From: Prunus persica
Taxonomy: Eukaryota > Streptophyta > Magnoliopsida > Rosales > Rosaceae
Direction: 5' to 3'
DNA: 64,000 nt
Assembly: GCF_000346465.2 (NCBI RefSeq)
Contig: NC_034014.1
Span: 19,624,367 to 19,688,366 of the forward strand
Shown here: positions 25,897 to 37,555 of the stretch, piece after piece
Position numbering within the stretch: position 1 is the stretch's first letter
How the letters are laid out: every line of letters begins with the position of its first letter
Program-made: the position numbers and the translations under genes
Notes under the pieces: model-generated
Database searches by the model: none
What the model saw: only the letters and a program-made list of their open reading frames with translations
Told to the model about the DNA's origin: nothing

Positions 25897-27281
25897 ATGG
25901 GAAGGTCTCCTTGTTGTGATGAGAGTGGCCTCAAGAAAGGTCCCTGGACCCCTGAAGAAGATCAAAAGCTCATGAATTACATTCAGAAAAATGGCCATGG
26001 AAGCTGGAGAGCCCTTCCAAAACTTGCAGGTACTGATCCTCTCATGTACACAACATAAAACTCTCTCTCTCTCTCTCTCTTAACTGGGTTATGTTTTTTT
26101 TTTCTTGAAATAATTTCAGGCTTAAACAGATGCGGCAAGAGTTGCAGGTTACGATGGACAAACTACCTTAGGCCAGATATAAAGAGAGGGAAGTTTTCTC
26201 AAGAAGAAGAACAAACAATTCTGAACCTCCATTCCATCCTTGGCAACAAGTAGGCTTCATATTATTTTTTTTCACAAACTTAATTATTTTATATATTGTG
26301 GCATATATTATTACTCAATCAGATCCTCTATAACGTTGTATATGTTGAGACAGTATATATTGTTGGTCAAGCAAGATCATTATTAGGTAGATTATTCTTC
26401 TAATATATGGTATCTAGCAAGAAAATATATCCATTTTTATTATTATAAAAAAAAATACATGTTGCTTGATGTATGTATAAACTTACCCTTCTTTGTTTTG
26501 GTTCTTGACAAGATGGTCAGCAATTGCAAGTCACCTACCCGGTCGGACGGATAATGAAATAAAAAATTTCTGGAACACCCATTTGAAGAAGAAGCTGATT
26601 CAGATGGGTTTTGATCCGATGACTCACCGGCCTCGGACCGATATCTTCTCTAGCTTGCCTCATCTTCTAGCTCTTGTCAATTTGAAAGAGCTCCTGGACC
26701 ATGGAGGGCACACATCTTGGGATGAACAAGCTGTGAGACTACAAGCAGAAGCAGCTCAAATGGCTAGGCTCCAATACCTACAATGTCTCCTCCAACCTCC
26801 TCCTGCTAATAATTCCTTTGGAGCTGGTAGCCCAAGCAACCTAAATGATATCACTGACATGGAGACCATCAATCTTTTGAGCTCTCTCTGTTCATATCAG
26901 TTGGATCAAAACCCACCACAATATCCTGGAGCTAATTTCGAACCAGTCCAAGATCATAATTCAATCCCTTTCTCTCATTTGCCTGACTTACAAACCTATC
27001 AAACACCTTCACTGAACAACAACAAGGACATGGTTAACCAAGCTGAAGATCAATTTGCTGTAGTTTTGAGCCAAGGGCAAAACTCTCCCAACAATCCATG
27101 GAACATTCCTTCTTCTTCAAACACCACTCCATCTCCTACTTCTATGGCTCCTCCGGTGGCAGAGACTTCGATAAGCAACACCATGGGAGATGCTTGCAGT
27201 ACTTCAAGCTTTGGAGGAGTGGCTAATTCGGCTTGGTCTGAGCTTCTTCTTGAGGACTCTTTTTTCAATGAGATTGCTTAA
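25897..27281 (+). CDS. R2R3-MYB transcription factor, MYB93/MYB53/MYB92 type
   Basis: Three exons, 25897-26029, 26120-26249 and 26513-27281, give 343 residues. The two introns sit at the positions typical of plant R2R3-MYBs. [17 protein letters not shown] opens the R2 repeat (residues about 14-61, Trp at 17, 37, 57). R3 (about 67-112) has a hydrophobic residue replacing the first Trp and carries [20 protein letters not shown]. The linker RPDIKRGKF and the post-MYB block [18 protein letters not shown] are characteristic of the MYB9/MYB107 and MYB53/92/93 relatives. [15 protein letters not shown] points to the latter. Arabidopsis members act in root endodermis and suberin regulation and in lateral-root control. 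The C-terminal half is Asn/Pro/Ser-rich, ending in an acidic-hydrophobic [14 protein letters not shown], a likely activation region. Intact. The exact orthologue is uncertain. Confidence 0.94.
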
Positions 27282-27382
27282 TTAATTAGGTAGAGATGTG
27301 TGCTAAAGGTTTCTAATTGCATGATCACTTACTATTTATGTGTACTTTCTGATAATATATATTTACATATGTGTATACTCTT

Positions 27383-27433
27383 CGTTAATTATATGTATAA
27401 TTAATCGTTTAATTATATGTATAATTAATCGTT
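27383..27433. repeat. Two tandem ~23-bp units after the MYB stop
   Basis: The unit AATTATATGTATAATTAAT, flanked by CGTT, occurs twice head to tail about 100-150 bp downstream of the MYB stop. This is probably 3' UTR or immediate downstream sequence. Confidence 0.8.
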
Positions 27434-28046
27434 CTGAGGTCTCATGCAAGAGGAATCTGTTTTACTAGCTGATTAATTAATATTTAATTACATGTTTTCC
27501 CAATTGGAGAAAAGAAACCGAACCAACCCAACATTCCTGCAGATTAATTAATATTATTATCATCATCATCATCTTTATTATCACCTAATGCTTTGAAATC
27601 TCACTACATGCATATGCATGGCACGCAAGTCCAAGGAAAAACAACCACAATGACACATATATTACAATGCTAATAACATCTGCCTAATTTCTTTGGCCAA
27701 TAGAACCAGGTAAAGGTCAAATCCACAATAGAATAGGTGACAGGTCCTCCCTCTGCCTATTCCTAATCTCTTGCCGCTCCCTCCACAGCACCTTACTTGA
27801 TTGATGCACGTGGCATTATATGTGTACCATATTCTTGTTCAATCAAATCATGAAGGCTTGAGAGTCATTCGCACATTAAAATTTTTGTACTACTCATAGT
27901 GTATTTCAACCACGTGCCAGATGATTAATGGCTAGTTCTATGGGAGAAGCATCTATTGTTTGAGTTTTTAACTCTCTATGTTTTCATAGGATGCTATGCT
28001 TGTGTATATGTTTATGGACTCCTCAAATATATTTTGGGAATTGTTA
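27434..28046. other. Intergenic sequence up to the assembly gap
   Basis: AT-rich sequence downstream of the MYB gene, with a short ATC repeat near 27559-27571. No gene recognised. Confidence 0.4.
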
Positions 28047-28146
28047 NNNNNNNNNNNNNNNNNNNNNNNNNNNNNNNNNNNNNNNNNNNNNNNNNNNNNN
28101 NNNNNNNNNNNNNNNNNNNNNNNNNNNNNNNNNNNNNNNNNNNNNN
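28047..28146. other. Assembly gap (100 N)
   Basis: Exactly 100 N, the conventional placeholder for a gap of unknown size. The right edge has suspiciously long homopolymers, including about 22 C at about 28224-28245. Sequence near the gap is therefore likely unreliable. Confidence 0.98.
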
Positions 28147-30778
28147 AAAATTTCCAATTGCCCCCTTGGGGTTAAAAATTGGAACAATATTAATTTTTTT
28201 TTAATTTAAACTTTTTTCCATACCCCCCCCCCCCCCCCCCCCCTTTTTTTTGGGCCAAAGTTAAAAAGGGTATTATGGAGAAAACTCACACACACAGATA
28301 CTATGGGAGCTTGAACCCAGAACCGGTTGGATACGCCAATTGTACAGCCACCAGTTGAAGTGTGAGTTACATATTTCAAAAAGATTCATTCCATTTAGAA
28401 CCAACAAACTTCTAATTTTATCCGGTAAAAGAAAAACAAAACACAACCACAAACAGCAGCCATCCATGGTGTTGTGGAAACTGTCAGAAATACATTAATT
28501 GTGTGGGTGCTCAAACGTGTGGGGTACTGCTTGGGTGCGCCGACAAATTAATTAGGTTTAGGCATGTCCAACAAAATTAAACATGTTTATTTCTTTTAAA
28601 GGTTACGAGAGGGCTTTTTAATTCTCCTTTTTTTTTTCTTCATATTCATGCCCCTTTTTTGTTTTTTTTGTTTTTATAAAGGAAATGAGAGGCATTTCGT
28701 TTTGTTTGGTTTGAACTATGACGATATTAGATATTGTTGAATTCATGGCTAATGCTAGTAAAAACCACAATTTTACAGTGATCAAATCATGTCGTCACGA
28801 ATAAGACACATATCACATTATAGTGGTAGTGTTGCCATTGTGTTTTTCCACTGCATTTTAAAAGAAAAATGTTAGAAATGTGGAATTAAATACTTACAAA
28901 CTATATAGGAATGAAATGTACTTTTCAAATGATTAATTGGGACCTAAAGTCTAACTTTATGTCACCCCAACCCGATATTGGATGTAAATTTCATTTTTTA
29001 CTAGTCTTGTCTCACATCCCATCGGTTAGAAAAAAGGAAAAAAAAAAGCCAACATTCCATGATTTCTCTCCCATGAATAGAAGATAACAAGGAAAAGGAT
29101 GAGGACCGCGCAGAGAAACATACATTTCATAGCTTAATTCCATGCATTTGAAATGCAATTTGTGAACTTGTCCGAATACGTCAAGATAAAGCTATAGAGA
29201 TTGACCAAAAATTTCGAACTGGGCAGCCTTCAACCACTCTTATATAGCTAGGAATCTGATCTAAGTTTCCTTCTTGTTTTCAACACAGAAGTTCTTTTTT
29301 AGGCAATTTCTCTTTTAATAGAGAGAGAGAGAAGAGAAAGTTTGACCAAGATGTTAGGTCAAGGGAGTGACGATAATTCATGGAATCTCAATGATAAGAG
29401 AGGGACCCGAGTGGTTAGGACTTCCGGGGCACAAAAGAGTTTTCGGAATTATGATATTGGACAGACTGCTACCATAACTCCAAGGTTTCATTGGCTCACA
29501 TACCCAGGACTATGTATATATTTTGTCTTTTGATAGGGATGGCGGTTGGAGCTAGCTAAACCCTACTTATAAAAATTGATGAGTTGATTTCTAGTATCGG
29601 GTTTTACTTATAAAATTTAGTTTTTATTTATAGAAAAATAAAATGATGGACTGCAGATAATAAATAATTAATTTGAAGAGGTAAATCCGAATTTATTATT
29701 TTTCTTTCTAGAATGCTAATCTTAACAAGTTGTCACCCTTTTAAAATGGCTTGATAACACAACTCAAAGGAAATAGTAGTGGCGGACTTGGGCTCGATGG
29801 GATGGGGGCCAAATTGCTAAAGCCAAAATTTGACATTTTGTAGGGGCCGAGAGTATCAATCAATAATATTCGATCAAATTGGTGTTATCAAGGGTCCGTT
29901 TCATATTTATTTACTCAAAACTCGAAGTTAGTAGGTTAAGGTTGACAAGTATTTGATCCAGACTCGTACACACTAGCACATTACTCAAGATTCATTTTGT
30001 TAAGAACTAACCCTTAAAGTTAAGCTTGAAGTTGAAGACATCCGGATGTTATTACTGCATGTCATGTATTTTCTACTATTCTCTTTACTTTCTTCCCCGT
30101 TTACAACGATGTTTGCACTATAATAACGTTCAGATGTCCGCATAAGAGAAGAACTGTATATATGTATATATATCCCATAAGTTTTAGTTTCATATTTGCA
30201 TAGAAAGTCTTGAGTGAATGCGCCAAGATAAACAAATACGCATATGTATCAAGTTAAAGTATTGCCTAAATAAAGGTTTCGCTTGAAAAAGTTGCATGTA
30301 ACTAACTCCTTGTATCACCTAAAGCATATGTCCATATGGTCTTGGCGGCTATATAGGTTTCATCACCATTCCGAGTATGCATAAGTTAGCCTCTCCCATC
30401 AGAGTTAGGTTTGAAAAGATTTTGTACTTGAATTAAATCACATTAATTAATGCATAATCCTGTATCTATTTTCCTAATTGAATACGTACGAGGAGTACAC
30501 TTGGTGGATTAAAATGACTCACCCTAGCCTTCTAGCTTCTGCCTTAGCCTTCAAGATATCTATATATTAATGTCAACATAATAACAACAGCAGTTAACGG
30601 TAATTATCATGGTAATCTTTTTAGGTGAGAAATCATTAGAATTAATTAAATATATCCGTACAATGATCATTTCTCATGTAAAAGAAGGCAATGTAGAACT
30701 ATAGATTTCCTAGCTTTATTTTTTGGTCAAAACTATCGATTTCATTAATAGTGAAGAAAAAAAAACCCGCTTACATCA
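28147..30778. other. Intergenic sequence right of the gap
   Basis: No supported gene. On the minus strand, about 28260-28360 carries a B-box-like GGGTTCAAGCTCCC and may be a SINE fragment, but the A box is unclear. The frame at 29342-29533 has no recognisable domain. Confidence 0.4.
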
Positions 30779-30990
30779 CTGGCTAAGGTATTGGGCGCAT
30801 TTGAGACAGGTTTTTATAAAAAGTCCTTCTGCTTATAAGTGCTCTTTTAGAAGCTCTTTTATTAGAAGCAAGCGGAGATTTTTATTACAAATCCAAATGC
30901 TTACTAAAAAAACACTTCTCTAGAAAGTACTTTTATAACCCAAAAACACTCTAGTTTTTCTGCCAAATACTGTTAAAAACATTTTTTGTT
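30779..30990. mobile_element. Possible MITE (CTTATAAGTGCT family)
   Basis: The block GCGCATTTGAGACAGGTTTT, TTCTGCTTATAAGTGCTC, AGAAGC, ACTTTTATAACCCAAAAACAC resembles a widespread plant MITE type recognised from its TTATAAGTGCTTTT core. Terminal inverted repeats and a target duplication were not resolved by eye. This rests on family resemblance only. Confidence 0.35.
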
Positions 30991-32580
30991 GTCAAAAATG
31001 TTTTTAATACCTTTTTTTTTTTTTGGGGATCGAATTTTTAATACCATCTAAGAAACAGTAAGAAACATGCCACAATTAAATTGAGCAAACATATACATCA
31101 AGGTTACTTTTCTAACAAGGATTTGACTGTAATGTTTACAGTTAACTGATCTATTAACATCACTAATTAAATTGAGCCAATTTCTCCACCACTAGAAGAA
31201 TAATGGATGCCGTGTCGGCACAATCAACATCATATGGTCTAGTTGATCTGTTAGCTAAAATTTTGAGCCGTTGTGGAAAAAAAAGGGTGGAAGCATTAAA
31301 GTCAACATTGTTTATGCTTGTCAAAAGCAACATCTCTAAATTGGTAATTAATTAGATATAATATATGTCCGTAGGTCATACTTTAAAAACATGAAGCCAA
31401 AAAACTTACCACCTAATTCTTTTACTTGAATGATGACTAATTCATGTTTTCTTTTTCTTTGACGCCAATCTTTTGTTGATCATTGCCTTTTTATAGCTGA
31501 TATTAAAAAATGTTTAAGGAGACATGATCCAATGTATATATACATGCAATACAGGCCAATGCAATGATATGTGTTTGCTTCACTTTATTGGAGGAGGTTA
31601 TGACTTCAAATCTTACGACAACGGTTGTAGAAGAAATATGAGCTCATTGAAAATATGAATAAGTTCAATCCTTAAATGTGATTGAGTAAAAATTAAATTC
31701 ATCAAATTATTTGTTCATAACATATTTGGGTAGGGAGGGTGGATTTTGATGGTTGATGCAGGAAATATAATTGTTAGAGTATTCTTCAAAGGACTTGATA
31801 TACTATTTGATTCGATTTTATGTTGTACTTCCTAACAAGGGCCCAATTCGGGCCTAAAGAAGCACAAGGCTTTGAAATATAAAATTCTACCCAAGTAACG
31901 TTTAGGATAGGCAACTTCGGATGTAAGAATAACTACTCTTAACTATTTATGCTACAAGCCAGTTACAGCTTAGGGACAAATATTAAATAAGTAGTTCAAC
32001 AGACAATATGTATATTTTATTTTACCCAATTAGGCCCAATTAAGATAGTAATTATAAGAAATGAATCGTTACCATAACACTACTACACAAAGTGCTTTCT
32101 ATTAGGCCCAATTAAGATTAGTCAAACTGCTATATAGAATGCACGAAAATTCTATAAAATATAGCCAAATGGAATAATAAAAAGAAGATTGTCCATTCTA
32201 AAAGTAAGCCCAAAGCCCATTTCTTGACTGAAGCGATATCAGAACAGAAACCTCCTCTCTGAAGCTCGGCGATGCTATCTAATGGCTCTCTCGCCCTCTG
32301 GCGTTTGTCATCTTCTTCTTCACCCTCACTGAATCTCAAATCGCACATCTCCAATCTTGATTCGCACATATCTAACTTCGATTCGCAAATCCCAAATCAA
32401 AAGTCATAATCTAATACAAACTAGATTTAAAAAAATACATCATTTAATTGATTTTCAAAATTGGGGTTAACAAGATATGACTGTACTGTTACACTAAGAA
32501 TACACACGATGTATCGTGGTTCACGAAGTTGGGTTACGTACACATTGAGTTGTATTGGATTTTTCACTATGATAATTGGC
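30991..32580. other. Intergenic sequence
   Basis: No gene recognised. The words ATTAGGCCCAATTAAGAT occur twice (near 32029 and 32103). A short minus frame at 32130-32369 has no identifiable domain. Confidence 0.4.
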
Positions 32581-32589
32581 TTAGAAGTT

Positions 32590-34472
32590 AGAGCACTTTC
32601 ATACATGGTGCCATGGTGACTCCTCTATCATTTTTTATTATACTTTTCTACCTATTGCCATGGCAAGTAAAAGCAAACACTATTCATATGAGATATGAGG
32701 AGAGGAATTTGTATGGAGCTTTGGTATGGGAAGCGAAGAACATGATTAGGTATTTATAGAAGAACAAAAATTCTAAATTTTTTGGTTTTTTTTCCTTTTT
32801 TTTTTTGGTATTTAAATTGGTCGCTGACGTCAGCAAATCCAGATAGTAACTCAAGCAATTCTTGTCTTTGGGCTGGCCTAGGTAAGTGGGGCCCATTTTT
32901 GTCCGAACTGCCCTTTATTGTTGGGGGCTTGTTCTAAACCTAGGCTTCCTTTTGCCCTGACAAATGAGCACCGGTGAAAGTGCTCTTACAAGAGGCATGA
33001 GAGCCTTTGAAAGAAAGTGAAAGTACATCATCATGTCCCTTTTACAATGAGGATGAGTTCTTTTAAATTGGCAAAGATTGTGATGGCTCCTCCGTCTCTC
33101 ATGGTGGTTCAACTTTTTGTCTTTCTTTCTTCTACCCCCTTCCCCCTCCTTTCTCTCTCGTCTCGTCTCCTCTTGTATCTCTCCACCTATTCCTCATTAC
33201 TCACCATCCCTACACTCCCCTAGTTGCTTAATTCTCCACTGGAACTGCTTTGCTCGTCCCCCATCACATCATAGTTGAGCTACACTCCCCAACCTTTTTT
33301 TTTAAATTTTGCTTTTCCACCCATTGTCATGTCAAGTACATGCAAACACTATTTATATGAGATATGAAGAGAAGAATTTGAGTGTGGAAAGTGAATAACA
33401 TGGGTAGGTATTTATAGAACAAGAAAAAAAAAATCTGAATTTGATTTTTTTTCCTTTTTTTTTTTGGTATTTAAATTGGTTGCTGATGTCATGCTGACAT
33501 CAACATGAGATCAGCAAACTCAAGCAGCAGCTCAAGCAATTCTTGCATTTGGGCTGGCCTGAGTAAATGGGGCCCATTTTTGTCCAGACTGCCTTTCATT
33601 GCTATGGGGCTTGTTCCAAGCCTAGACTCCCTTTTGCCCTAGCAAATGAGCACCAATGGAAGTGCTTTTATAAGAGGCATGAGAGCATTTGAGAGAAAGT
33701 GAAAGTACATCATCATGTCCCGTTTACAATGAGGGTAAGTTCCTTTAAATAGGCAAAGATTGTGATGGCTCCTCCGTCTCTCATGGTGGTTCAACTTTTT
33801 GTCTTTCTTTCTTCTACCCTCTTCCCCCTTCTTTCTCTCTCATCTCGTCTCCACTTGTATCTCTCCACCTATTCCTCATTACTCACCATCTCTACACTCC
33901 CCTAGTTGCTTAATTCTCCACTGGAACTGCTTTGCTCGTCACCCATCACATCATAGTTGAGCTACACTCCCCTACCTTTTTTTTTTTTTTTGCTTTTTCA
34001 CCCATTGTCGTGTCAAGTACACGCAAACACTATTTATATGAGATATGAAGAGAAGAATTTGAATGGAGTTTTAGTGTGGGAAGTGAAGAACATGGGTATG
34101 TATTTATAGAAGAAGAAAAAAAAATCTGAATCTGAATTTGATTTTTTTTTTTTGTATTTAAATTGGTTGCTGATGTCACGCTGGCATCAACATGAGATCA
34201 GCAAACCCAAGCAGCAGCTCAAGCAATTCTTGCCTTTGGGCTGGCCTGAGTAAATGGGGCCCATTTTTGTCCAGATTGCCTTTCATTGCTATGGGGCTTG
34301 TTCCAAGCCTAGACTCCCTTTTGCCCTGGCAAATGAGCACCAGTGGAAGTGCTTTTACAAGAGGCATGAGAGCGTTTGAGAGAAAGTGAAAGTACATCAT
34401 CATGTCCCGTTTACAATGAGGGTGAGTTCCTTTAAATAGCAAAGATTGTGATGGCTCCTCCGTCTCTCATGT
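32590..34472. repeat. Tandem array of a ~683-bp repeat, about 2.7 copies
   Basis: Three head-to-tail copies, roughly 32590-33296, 33297-33977 and 33978-34472 (the last cut short). The marker GCAAAGATTGTGATGGCTCC recurs at 33071, 33753 and, split only by a lost base upstream, 34439, giving periods of 682 and 686 bp. Each unit contains GGGCTGGCCT, TGGGGCCCATTTTTGTCC, a pyrimidine-rich block, and a TATTTATAGA word. Copies 2 and 3 are more alike than copy 1. Part of the pyrimidine-rich end recurs at about 35153-35322. No protein frame is conserved among copies. Confidence 0.88.
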
Positions 34473-35152
34473 GGTCACTAGCGGACTTAGAAATTTTTCA
34501 GCGGAGGTGCAATTTTTAAAGACTAAAAGCTCAATCAAAAAAAAAAAAAAAAGAGAAAAAGATAGACAACTAAATATCCTTATAATTTAAACAATACTAA
34601 TGTTATTCATAATTAATTAAAAAAAATAATATTATAATTAACCTACAATTGTTGCTGACGAGATTTCATATCATGAAAATGTTGCATTATATTTGCATCC
34701 CTATTAAAGGCCAATTAAATAAAGAGAACTCTCAATCCCATTTAAATAAGGAATTATGGAGGCTCTATTAAAAGCCCATGAAATGGTAGCAAGTTTCTTT
34801 TTTTTAATTTTTAATTTTTAATTTATTTTAAAGCCTGGTCTAAAATGACGTTGTTTTAGTCAGGATTAAAAAAATAAAAGAAAAAATGCTGCACATGTTT
34901 TAAAAAGCCTGGTCCAAAACGACGTCGTTTTGGCCAAGTCCTTTTATTTTATTTAAAACAGAAGCGCGTGCAGCGTGCAGCGCACAACCGTGCCCAGAAA
35001 CAAAAACTTCATTTAGGCATTTCATCGAACACCTACACTACAACTCCAAAGCTGAGCAGATGTGCAATATGCAACACCTTTTATGAATTTTCAAGCAATG
35101 AGAGATGCAGCTGCACATTCTTGCGCCTTACTAGGTTTGTCACTGAAGTTGG
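34473..35152. other. Sequence interrupting the ~683-bp repeat array
   Basis: AT-rich sequence between repeat copy 3 and the displaced repeat end at 35153. It has two related segments beginning AAGCCTGGTC (about 34832 and 34906). The second contains a perfect 20-bp palindrome at 34914-34933. This may be a separate insertion that split the fourth repeat unit; no clean element ends were found. Confidence 0.45.
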
Positions 35153-35322
35153 TTGAACTTTTTGTTTTTCTTTCTTCTGGTCCCCCACCTCCTTTGTCTC
35201 TTGTCTTGTCTCTTCCTATATCTCTCCACCTACTCCTCTTTCTTACTCTGCCCTAGTTGCTTAGTTCTCCACCGGAACCTGCTTTGCTTGTCCCCCGTCA
35301 CATTATGGTTGATTGAGCTGCA
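35153..35322 (+). repeat. Displaced end of a fourth ~683-bp repeat unit
   Basis: TTGAACTTTTTGT, TTTCTTTCTTCT, CTCTCCACCTA, CTAGTTGCTTAGTTCTCCAC and GGAACCTGCTTTGCTTGTC align with the pyrimidine-rich end of repeat copies 1 and 2, with more divergence. About 680 bp of unrelated sequence separates it from copy 3. Confidence 0.75.
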
Positions 35323-35652
35323 AGGTTTTAGGAGTTACGAGTTATTGGATCCATCGGTTGACCAAAATGAGTATGTTGCGAGTTCATCTCCATCCTTCCA
35401 TGTTGGTCTCTCGAAGTCTCTTTCTAGACCTCTGTTTTGGTGGTTGTCATGGTGGCATTTTACCAGTTGGTGGTCCCTAGAAAAATGTACATATCAAAAG
35501 TTCAACCACTTATCAGTTGAGATTGTCTTATAGTAATGTTTATTTATGCTTGGATGTTGTGCTAATTCACTAAGCAGTCAAGGTTTACGATCACACATGT
35601 GTGTGCATTGGCAAAAAACAATAGCAGTACTATAATTCACTAAGAATTTGAC

Positions 35653-35985
35653 GTGCGTTTGAATGAGGGAATTTTAAAGTATACTAAGGAATTTATAAAT
35701 GATGGAACTTAAATGACATAAAGTAATATTCTAGAATTTGTAAAGTTTCTTGAGTGACTAATAAATTTAAACACGAAATTTAACGTTTATTATCTTAGAA
35801 TTTTAAAAGTGACGACTATTTAAATAGAATTTGAATTTGGGATTTATGACTTTCAAATTCCTTTTTTTTTTTTCAACTTGAAATTATTTGCTGTTTTAGA
35901 TCTAAACACGGGAATTGATTTATACCAATTTAAAATTTATGATTTTTATCAAAATTTTATGTTTATTTTTCTCATTTAAATGCAC
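35653..35985. mobile_element. 333-bp MITE with 15-bp imperfect inverted ends
   Basis: The left end is GTGCGTTTGAATGAG (35653-35667). The right end (35971-35985) reverse-complements to GTGCATTTAAATGAG, 13 of 15 matching. The interior is AT-rich and non-coding. The size and ends fit a hAT-like MITE, but no 8-bp target duplication was confirmed. Confidence 0.55.
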
Positions 35986-36508
35986 CTATAGTAAAAAACG
36001 CTAAGACAGAAGACCGTAACTTTTTTCTAACTCACTAACGATTCGACACTTACCATCACAAGTTTTAAGAGTACTCAAATTCACTTGTGTCTGAATGCTT
36101 CCAGAGCATGGCTGCTAATAAGCACCTCACCTGATGCAATGAACTTGAATCATATAAAATTGAACCCATTTTGACTGATTTCTATATAATCTTCAACGAA
36201 GCACCCTGGAAGCACTCTAACGAAAAAAATACAGAAACGACTTTGCTCCTCTGCATAGTGGTGGTCCACTAGCTCTGATTGGCCACTGCCCATTTTTGGG
36301 TCCACATGACCCCACTTGAAGGTGAGATGCCCGCCTCGTTCAACGGTCCCAGATGATATGATCGTTCCCCACCTGGCAGGTGGGCCCCACCTTGGCTTGT
36401 GCTCTCTCATATATATATTCACAGCCTTTTATTATTTTCAAGTCAATCCCAATCCAAACTCAGTCAGTCATGAGTGTTAACAAAAAAGAAACTATCTGCG
36501 TCTAAACG
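35986..36508. promoter_or_regulatory. Upstream region and TATA box of the STOP1-type gene
   Basis: A TATATATATTC box at about 36410-36420 lies roughly 90-100 bp before the ATG. Upstream are the palindromic-looking words GGGTCCACATGACCCCAC and CACCTGGCAGGTGGGCCCCACC. The motifs are seen; their function is inferred. Confidence 0.5.
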
Positions 36509-37555
36509 ATGTCGTTCACCGGTCAACCGTTAAACATCCCCGCGGCTTGTTCCGTCGCGCCAACGGCTGAAGACCCGGACCCGGAACTTCCGCTCCGGAA
36601 TCTGTCGATGGTCCGAACGAGAATGGATTTGCTGCAGTGCTTCCTCACCGAATCGATCAACACCAACGCTCTGATCAGCAAGGACCAGATGGACATGGTC
36701 TCAGCCGGAATCGCCTCTGCGATCCGCGAAATCATCTCAAACGGTGCCGCTTTGTTGGCCTGCTCTCAGAACCCGGGACCCGCATCCGACCAGACCCGAA
36801 CACCCGCCGCCAACAACGAAGTAGCTACAGAGGTCAAGAAAGAGGAAGAGAACGATTTCCAAAACGACGACGCAGAGGGCGAGATCGTGGAGGTGGACGC
36901 GATGGAGCTGCTGGCGGAGCACATCCACTACTGCGAGATTTGCGGGAAGGGGTTCAAGCGAGACGCGAATTTGAGGATGCACATGCGGGCTCACGGGAAC
37001 CGGTTCAAGACGCCCGAGGCCTTGGCCAAACCAGACAAGAACCCGGCCGAGCCGAGCCGGAAGACCCGGTTCTCGTGCCCCTATATCGGGTGCAACCGAA
37101 ACAAGGGGCACGTGAAGTTCCGGGCGCTGAAATCGGTGATCTGCGTGAAGAATCACTTCAAGCGAAGCCACTGCCCGAAGATGTACTCGTGCAATCGCTG
37201 CAACAAGAAGAGCTTTTCGGTCGTGGCGGATTTGAAGAGCCACCTGAAGCACTGCGGCGAGGCGCGGTGGCGCTGCACGTGCGGCACGAGCTTCTCGAGG
37301 AAGAGCAAGCTGTTTGGGCACATGGCCTTGTTTGAAGGGCACATGCCGGCGGTTGAGGACGAGAAGAGTGTTAAGGCTGCGACGGCTATGGATCAGGATG
37401 AGGATGAGGAGGAAGAGGTGGAGGAGAATACGACGTCGTTTGAAGGACGGGAAATGGGGTCGAATTTTTTTGAGGATACTGAATTTTCTGAGTTGCTTGG
37501 AGGGTTTGGTTCCATTGATGGGTATTTTTTGGACGATATGTTGGTGGACTTGTGA
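36509..37555 (+). CDS. C2H2 zinc-finger transcription factor, STOP1/STOP2 type
   Basis: Intronless gene of 348 residues. A conserved N-terminal block NLSMVRTRMDLLQCFLTESI is followed by LISKDQMDMVSAGIASAIREIISNGAALL. The first finger, YCEICGKGFKRDANLRMHMRAH (about 141-162), is preceded by an acidic linker. Then come FSCPYIGCNRNKGHVKFRAL with CVKNHFKRSHCPKMYSC, NRCNKKSFSVVADLKSHLKHC, and CTCGTSFSRKSKLFGHMALFEGH. These are the four-finger signature of SENSITIVE TO PROTON RHIZOTOXICITY proteins. STOP1 controls malate transporter and other genes for acid and aluminium tolerance; STOP2 is its weaker paralogue. The length is nearer STOP2 (about 370) than STOP1 (about 500). The coding sequence is distinctly GC-rich against AT-rich surroundings, which creates long but spurious frames on both strands. 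The tail ends in an acidic/hydrophobic FGSIDGYFLDDMLVDL. Confidence 0.92.
   Translation: MSFTGQPLNIPAACSVAPTAEDPDPELPLRNLSMVRTRMDLLQCFLTESINTNALISKDQMDMVSAGIASAIREIISNGAALLACSQNPGPASDQTRTPAANNEVATEVKKEEENDFQNDDAEGEIVEVDAMELLAEHIHYCEICGKGFKRDANLRMHMRAHGNRFKTPEALAKPDKNPAEPSRKTRFSCPYIGCNRNKGHVKFRALKSVICVKNHFKRSHCPKMYSCNRCNKKSFSVVADLKSHLKHCGEARWRCTCGTSFSRKSKLFGHMALFEGHMPAVEDEKSVKAATAMDQDEDEEEEVEENTTSFEGREMGSNFFEDTEFSELLGGFGSIDGYFLDDMLVDL

Noticed and set aside
28260..28360. tRNA-like segment with GGGTTCAAGCTCC
   Set aside because: It cannot form a credible full cloverleaf. At most it is a SINE scrap, next to low-quality sequence.
32078..32100. CACTACTACACAAAG, resembling a CACTA end
   Set aside because: No inverted partner, motif array or target duplication was found nearby.
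36637..37335. 232-codon plus-strand frame overlapping the STOP-type gene
   Set aside because: It is the +1/+2 shadow of a GC-rich gene, with Arg/Gly-rich nonsense composition and no domain.
36737..37342. 201-codon antisense frame over the STOP-type gene
   Set aside because: It comes from GC-biased third positions of the real gene and has no recognisable motif.
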